DNA from: DASWHR01 sp036398095
GTDB lineage: Bacteria > Actinomycetota > AC-67
NCBI GenBank assembly: GCA_036398095.1
Contig: DASWHR010000081.1
Location: 1 to 17,657 of the forward strand
Direction of reading: 5' to 3'
DNA length: 17,657 nucleotides
Below the pieces are notes generated by a model. That model was not told the origin of the DNA. It did no database searches and saw only the letters and a program-made list of their open reading frames with translations. Position numbers and translations under genes: made by a program. Positions 12,709 to 17,657 of this stretch are shown in pieces. The first letter of the stretch is position 1. The number at the start of each line of letters is the position of its first letter.

Positions 12709-15700
12709 ATGCGCCGGCGAATCGTTTCTGCTGTTCTTTTTTCCGTTGGAGCAATGCTCGTGCCGGTGCGTGCGCCGGCCGCGGCTTCCGGACCGGTCAC
12801 GGTCACGATCGCCGCTCCGGCCGCGGCCGAGGCGTTTACCTCCGTCACCGTGTCCGGATCGGTTCGCCTGCAAGGACTGCCGCTGCCCTCTCAGAGCGTG
12901 ACGATCCTGGTGGACGGCGTCGAGGCCGCGACGGCGACGACCGACACCGGCGGCACGTACTCCGCCGGCGTGTCGTTCGTGCCCGGTGCGCACAGTGTCG
13001 AAGCGGTCGTGCTCGCCGGTCTGCCGTCGCTGGAGTCCAAGAGCGATTCGGTCACCGTGTGGGCCGGACGCTTCCCGCTGACCGTGGTCCTGGCCGGCAG
13101 CGGCGCGGGCTCGGTCTCGTCGTCAAACGGCGGGATCGCCTGCCCGGGCGACTGTTCGGACGGATTGCTGAAGAACGAGTCGGTCACGCTGACGGCCTCG
13201 CCGTCCGCCGGATCCGCGTTCGACGGCTGGAGCGGCGCGTGCTCCGGCGCAAGCACCACGTGCTCTTTGAGCGGCACCGGCGCTCCGCTGAACGTGACGG
13301 CGACGTTCCGGGACATCGTCCCGCCGGTCGCGCCGGCGATTACCGGCATCGCGCCGGGTTCGCCTGCCAACAACAACGCTCCCGTCCTGTCGGGCACCTC
13401 CGAAGCCGGCACGACGGTGAAGATCTTCAGCCAGAACAACTGCGCCGGAAGCTTCGTTGCCGGCGTGACCAACGTTCAGTTTGCCGGCGGAGTGACCGTC
13501 TCGGTCGCCGACAACACCACGACCAGCTTCAGCGCGCACGCCACCGACGGTGCCGGCAACGTTTCGGATTGTTCGGCAGCGGTGACCTATGTGGAGGACT
13601 CAACCGCGCCCGAGACCACGATCGCTTCCGCGCCGCCGCTGTTCTCGAACTCTTCTTCGGCCACGTTTACCTTTACCGCAAGCGAGACCGCAGCGTTCGC
13701 CTGCGCGCTGGACGGCGGCGCGTTCAGCGCCTGCGTGACTCCGGTCTCCTACGGCGGGTTGCCCGACGGATCGCACACGTTCGCGGTTCGAGCCACCGAC
13801 GCCGCCGGCAACGTGGACGCGACACCCGCGTCGCACACCTGGATCCTGGACACACTGCCGCCGACGGTGACGATCACCTCGGCGCCGGCGTCGCCGACGA
13901 ATCAGACGACGGCGTCGTTCGCGTTCTCCTCCGAGGCAGGAGCCTCGTTCCAATGCTCGCTCAACGGCGGCGCGTACGCCTCGTGCGCGAGCCCGAAGAG
14001 CTATAGCGGACTGCCCGCCGGGACGCACCAGTTCCGGGTCCGGGCCGTGGACCCGGCCGGCAACACCGGAGACCCGACCGCGCATTCCTGGGTGATCGAC
14101 CTCGACGCTCCGGTCGCGAACATCACCAGCGGCCCGCCCACACCGACCAACACGACGAGCGCAACCTTCCACTTCAACGCCGAGCCCGGCGCCACGTACC
14201 AGTGCGCGCTCGACGCCGGCGCGTTCGCGTCGTGCACCTCGCCGGCGACGTACGCGAGCCTGGCGGAAGGCACGCACACCTTCAACGTGAAAGCCTCCGA
14301 TGCGGCCGGCAACACCGGCCCGGCAGCGACGCACTCGTGGACGATCGACATCACGCCACCCGACACCACGATCACCTCGGGACCGTCCGGGACCACCACG
14401 GACAACTCGGCGACGTTCGGGGTCGGCGCATCCGAGTCCGCGACGTTCGCGTGCGCCTTCGACGGCGGCGCGTGGTCGGCGTGCACGAACCCGGCCTCGT
14501 ACTCGGGCCTGGCCGACGGCGCCCACACGTTCCAGGTTCGGGCCACCGATCTCGCCGGAAACGTGGACCCGTCGCCGGCGTCCCGCGCCTGGACGATCGA
14601 TACCACCCCGCCGGCAGTGTCGATCACCTCGGCGCCGGCATCGCCGACCAACGCGACCGGCGCGACCTTCGTGTTCTCATCGGAGCCGGACGCGACCTTC
14701 GAGTGCTCGCTGAACGGCGTCGCATACGCGTCGTGCAGCAGCCCGCGGTCCTACACCGGATTCGCCGACGGCACGCACACGTTCCGGGTTCGGCCGACCG
14801 ACGACGCCGGCAATGTCGGCGCGCCCGCCGACCACACCTGGACCATCGACACGGTCGCGCCGACGACCACGATCACCGCCGGACCCTCGGCGACGACCTC
14901 ATCGACCGGCGCGACGTTCGAGTTCTCCACCGAGCAGGGCGCGACGCTGGCATGCGAGCTGGACGGCGGCGGGTTCTCGTCGTGCGCCAGCCCGAAGAGC
15001 TACGCCGGACTGGCCGACGCGACACACACGTTCAAGGTTCGAGCGACCGATGCGGCCGGCAACATCGGAGGCGCCGCGTCGCACACCTGGACGGTGGACA
15101 CGATCCCGCCGGAGTCGACCATCACCGCCGGCCCGTCCGGAATCGTCGCGTCGGCGTCGGCGTCGCTGTCGTTTACCGCGAACGAGACCTCGACGTTCGA
15201 GTGCATGCTCGACGGCGGCGCGTGGCAGTCCTGCGACAGCCCGAAGACCTACGCCGGGCTGCCCGACGGCGCCCACACGTTCGGCGTGCGCGCGACCGAT
15301 CAGGCCGGCAACGCCGAGGCCACTGCGGCGACCCGCGCCTGGACGATCGACACAAGCGGCCCGGCAACCACGATCGCCTCCGGACCCGGCTCGCCCACGA
15401 ACGCGACCGGAGCGAGCATGACCTTCTCCACCGAAGCCGGAGCGACGACGGCCTGTTCGCTGGACGCCGCGGCCTACGCGCCGTGCACCTCTCCGAAGTC
15501 GTATTCGGACCTGTCCGACGGGGATCACACGTTCCTGGTGCGAGCAACCGACGCCGCCGGCAACGTCGGGCCGGCCGCCGCGCACGGCTGGACGATCGAT
15601 ACCGTCGTGCCCAGCGCCACGATCACCTCGGGCCCGACCGGCGTGACGGCGGATACGACCGCCTCGTTTACGTTCTCCGCCTCCGAGCCGTCCACGTTCG

Positions 15701-17657
15701 CCTGCTCGATCGACGGCAGCGCGTTCGTGGCGTGCGTCAATCCGGCGACCTATGCGGCGCTGTCCGACGGCGCGCACACATTCAGCGTGCGCGCGACCGA
15801 TCAGGCGGGAAACACCGGCGTGGCGGTCTCGCAAACCTGGACGGTGGACACGCTCGCGCCCGACACCTCGATCACGGCCGGGCCGTCGGGAACGGTGGCG
15901 AGCGGATCGGCGACGTTCTCGTTCACCGCGACCGAGACGGCGGCGTTTGCCTGCTCGCTCGACGCCGGGGCCTACTCGCCGTGCGTCAGCCCCGTCTCGT
16001 TCAACGCGCTCGGCAACGGTTCCCACACGCTGCTGGTCCGCGCCACCGATCAGGCCGGCAACACCGACGCCACTCCCGCGTCCCGCACCTGGACGGTCGA
16101 TATCACCAGCAGCGGCGGGCCGTCGGTGACGATCACCGCCGCGCCGGCGAACCCGTCAACATCGTCGTCGGCTTCGTTCTCGTTCACCGCGCCCGGCGGG
16201 ACCACCCTGAAATGCTCGCTGGACGGCAGCGCGCAGGCGACCTGCACCAGCCCGAAGTCCTACAGCGGACTGACCGACGGCACGCATCAGTTCTCGGTCG
16301 TTGGAACCGACGGGAGCGGCAACACCGGCCCCGTCTCATCGCACGCATGGACGATCGACACGGTCGCACCGGTCGCCCAGATCACCTCCTCGCCGGCCTC
16401 GCCGACCAACGCGACGTCGGCGAGCCTGTCGTTCACCAGCGAGCCGGGCGTGACGTTCGAATGCTCGCTGAACGGCAGCGCGTTCGCCGCGTGCACGAGC
16501 CCGCGCAGCTACTCGTCGCTGGCCGACGCGACGCACACCTTCCGGGTGCGCGCGATCGATCAGGCCGGCAACGTCGATCCCAGCCCCGACGAGGCATCGT
16601 GGATCGTGGACACCGTCGCGTCGGCGCCGACGATCTCATTGCTGGGCTCGTCGCCGGCCAACGACAACAGCCCGATCCTTGCCGGCGCCGCCGAGTCGGG
16701 CGCGACCGTGCGCGTCTACCGGACGGGCGACTGCTCCGGGACGCCGTTCGCCGTCGTCGGCGCCGCGGATTACCTGGCCGGGGTCACCGCGGGCGTGGAC
16801 GACGACACCTCGACGAGCTTCTCGGCGCGCATCACCGACGCGGCCGGCAACCTGTCGGGCTGCAGCGGGGCGATCGGCTATGTCGAGGACTCGACGCCGC
16901 CGTCCTTCGCCGGCTTGATCTACGCGCAGGCTTCCGCACGCGGCCGCTTGACGGTCTCCTGGACGGAGGCGACGGATGCGATCAGCGCGGGCCCGGCGTT
17001 GACCTATCAGGCCTGTTTGAGCACAACGGCCGGTTCGTGTCTGACCGGATTCGCGCCCGCGCTGTCGCGCGACGGCAATACGCGCCTGGCGTTCGTGGAC
17101 GGCCTGGACGACCGGCAGCGCTACTACGTCGTCGTCGGAGCAACCGACGAGGCCGGCAACCGGGGCCTGAGCATCCAGATCAACGCGCTGACGCTGGCAC
17201 CCGTGCCCCAGCAAATCGTCGCCGGCGACCTCCACACCTGCGCGCTGCTCTCCAACGCAACCGTCAAATGCTGGGGCCGCAACAGCGAGGGGCAGATCGG
17301 AGACGGCACCACCACCCAGCGTCTCACCCCCACCAGCGTCACCGGCCTCACCGGAGCCACCGCCATCACCGCCGGCGACTCCCACACCTGCGCGCTCCTC
17401 TCCGACACAACCGTCAAATGCTGGGGCAACAACGTCGTCGGGCAGATCGGAGACGGCACCACCACCAACCGCACCACCCCCACCACCGTCACCGGCCTCA
17501 CCGGAGCCACCGCCATCACCGCCGGCGACTTCCACACCTGCGCGCTGCTCTCCGACGCAACCGTCAAATGCTGGGGCCCCAACCGCTCCGGGCAGATCGG
17601 AGACGGCACCACCACCAACCGCACCACCCCCACCACCGTCACCGGCCTCACCGGAGC
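12709..17657 (+). CDS. Very large secreted repeat protein: Ig-like and RCC1 repeats (3' end missing)
   Basis: An uninterrupted frame of 1649 codons runs off the right edge. A strong ribosome binding site (AGGGGGAG, 12699-12706) precedes the ATG. Residues 1 to about 27 form a signal peptide (MRRRIVSAVLFSVGAMLVPV, then APAAAS). Domains in order: an Ig-like domain at about 28-120; a divergent InlB-B-like repeat at about 121-203 with GWSGACSG; a bookend domain at 204-299; twelve Ig-like repeats at 300-1304, each with CSLDGGA...C, GLADGTHTF, VRATDAAGN and WTIDT; a second bookend domain at 1305-1397; an FN3-like domain at about 1398-1497; and RCC1 repeats from about 1500. The paired Cys in each repeat suggest disulfides outside the cell. 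It is probably a surface or adhesive protein. No anchor is visible because the C-terminus is missing. The role is inference. Confidence 0.92.
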   Translation, partial: MRRRIVSAVLFSVGAMLVPVRAPAAASGPVTVTIAAPAAAEAFTSVTVSGSVRLQGLPLPSQSVTILVDGVEAATATTDTGGTYSAGVSFVPGAHSVEAVVLAGLPSLESKSDSVTVWAGRFPLTVVLAGSGAGSVSSSNGGIACPGDCSDGLLKNESVTLTASPSAGSAFDGWSGACSGASTTCSLSGTGAPLNVTATFRDIVPPVAPAITGIAPGSPANNNAPVLSGTSEAGTTVKIFSQNNCAGSFVAGVTNVQFAGGVTVSVADNTTTSFSAHATDGAGNVSDCSAAVTYVEDSTAPETTIASAPPLFSNSSSATFTFTASETAAFACALDGGAFSACVTPVSYGGLPDGSHTFAVRATDAAGNVDATPASHTWILDTLPPTVTITSAPASPTNQTTASFAFSSEAGASFQCSLNGGAYASCASPKSYSGLPAGTHQFRVRAVDPAGNTGDPTAHSWVIDLDAPVANITSGPPTPTNTTSATFHFNAEPGATYQCALDAGAFASCTSPATYASLAEGTHTFNVKASDAAGNTGPAATHSWTIDITPPDTTITSGPSGTTTDNSATFGVGASESATFACAFDGGAWSACTNPASYSGLADGAHTFQVRATDLAGNVDPSPASRAWTIDTTPPAVSITSAPASPTNATGATFVFSSEPDATFECSLNGVAYASCSSPRSYTGFADGTHTFRVRPTDDAGNVGAPADHTWTIDTVAPTTTITAGPSATTSSTGATFEFSTEQGATLACELDGGGFSSCASPKSYAGLADATHTFKVRATDAAGNIGGAASHTWTVDTIPPESTITAGPSGIVASASASLSFTANETSTFECMLDGGAWQSCDSPKTYAGLPDGAHTFGVRATDQAGNAEATAATRAWTIDTSGPATTIASGPGSPTNATGASMTFSTEAGATTACSLDAAAYAPCTSPKSYSDLSDGDHTFLVRATDAAGNVGPAAAHGWTIDTVVPSATITSGPTGVTADTTASFTFSASEPSTFACSIDGSAFVACVNPATYAALSDGAHTFSVRATDQAGNTGVAVSQTWTVDTLAPDTSITAGPSGTVASGSATFSFTATETAAFACSLDAGAYSPCVSPVSFNALGNGSHTLLVRATDQAGNTDATPASRTWTVDITSSGGPSVTITAAPANPSTSSSASFSFTAPGGTTLKCSLDGSAQATCTSPKSYSGLTDGTHQFSVVGTDGSGNTGPVSSHAWTIDTVAPVAQITSSPASPTNATSASLSFTSEPGVTFECSLNGSAFAACTSPRSYSSLADATHTFRVRAIDQAGNVDPSPDEASWIVDTVASAPTISLLGSSPANDNSPILAGAAESGATVRVYRTGDCSGTPFAVVGAADYLAGVTAGVDDDTSTSFSARITDAAGNLSGCSGAIGYVEDSTPPSFAGLIYAQASARGRLTVSWTEATDAISAGPALTYQACLSTTAGSCLTGFAPALSRDGNTRLAFVDGLDDRQRYYVVVGATDEAGNRGLSIQINALTLAPVPQQIVAGDLHTCALLSNATVKCWGRNSEGQIGDGTTTQRLTPTSVTGLTGATAITAGDSHTCALLSDTTVKCWGNNVVGQIGDGTTTNRTTPTTVTGLTGATAITAGDFHTCALLSDATVKCWGPNRSGQIGDGTTTNRTTPTTVTGLTG
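13606..16620 (+). repeat. Twelve tandem Ig-like repeats with a three-unit super-period
   Basis: Each unit is 83-86 codons. The conserved Trp codon of the WTIDT motif falls at 13840, 14089, 14338, 14590, 14839, 15088, 15340, 15589, 15838, 16090, 16348 and 16600. The spacings are 249, 249, 252 three times, then 258 and 252. Units 1, 4, 7 and 10 share the SG...ETxxFAC type and the extra residue before WTIDT. Units 2, 5, 8 and 12 share SPTNxT, and units 2, 5 and 12 also share CSLNG. Units 3, 6 and 9 form a looser third class. Confidence 0.9.
17221..17657 (+). repeat. Near-identical 150-bp tandem repeats encoding RCC1-type units
   Basis: Units begin at 17221, 17371 and 17521 with exactly 150-bp spacing; the third is cut by the window end. 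Each encodes about 50 residues of the form AGDxHTCALLSDxTVKCWG, then a variable loop, GQIGDGTTT, and TGLTGATAIT. By eye, the second and third units differ at about 9 of 137 positions, mostly in the loop after CWG. This is a beta-propeller (RCC1-like) repeat and is far more uniform at the DNA level than the Ig-like repeats before it. Confidence 0.93.

Noticed and set aside
13600..16536. Several long minus-strand frames opposite the Ig-like repeats, with repeated motifs
   Set aside because: Their repetitiveness is inherited from the sense-strand repeats. They are broken in several places while the sense frame is intact.
17221..17657. Regular 150-bp repeats considered as a CRISPR or satellite array
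   Set aside because: The repeats stay in frame with the upstream gene, encode RCC1-like motifs, and have no repeat-spacer layout.

Overview
The window is GC-rich chromosomal DNA (about two thirds G+C by eye) and almost certainly comes from an actinomycetote, probably a poorly sampled environmental lineage. The main reasons are a DUF501-Ppx/GppA operon, a short-type 6-phosphogluconate dehydrogenase, an AbiEi/DUF559 protein, TTG starts, and a secreted protein of Ig-like and RCC1 repeats of a kind common in Thermoleophilia-like genomes. The class assignment is inference. Gene density is high and no intergenic gap exceeds about 250 bp. I see no insertion sequence, phage gene, CRISPR array or rRNA.

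Left part (1-5706): the N-terminus of an unidentified minus-strand protein; a berberine-bridge-type FAD oxidase (318-1691); a cold-shock protein with a long structured leader and a strong terminator (1919-2176); a minus-strand gnd-zwf operon with an ATGA overlap (4463-2182), which would supply NADPH through the oxidative pentose phosphate pathway; and a divergent marR followed by yceI. A perfect 18-bp palindrome lies between gnd and marR, and a degenerate copy lies in the yceI promoter region. One MarR regulator may therefore control NADPH production, itself and yceI.

Middle part (5703-10416): a minus-strand AbiEi/DUF559 protein whose stop codon overlaps that of yceI, a tRNA-Leu(UAA) placed just after a small DUF2007-like gene, an aldo/keto reductase, a secreted TIM-barrel glycosidase-like protein, and a secreted Ig-like-domain protein. 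The leader of the last one partly resembles the c-di-AMP (ydaO/yuaA) riboswitch.

Right part (10668-17657): a minus-strand operon of an S1-domain RNA-binding protein, DUF501 and Ppx/GppA, with a good promoter. Divergent from it is a very large secreted protein that runs off the window. It has a signal peptide, an Ig-like domain, an InlB-B-like domain, a bookend domain, twelve Ig-like repeats of 83-86 residues, a second copy of the bookend domain, an FN3-like domain, and nearly identical 150-bp RCC1 repeats. The Ig repeats show a higher-order period of three (249, 249, 252 nt, seen three times). The window ends inside the RCC1 repeats, so the end may be an assembly break.

The best candidates for something undescribed are the MarR two-site module, the ydaO-like leader, and the nested-repeat surface protein.
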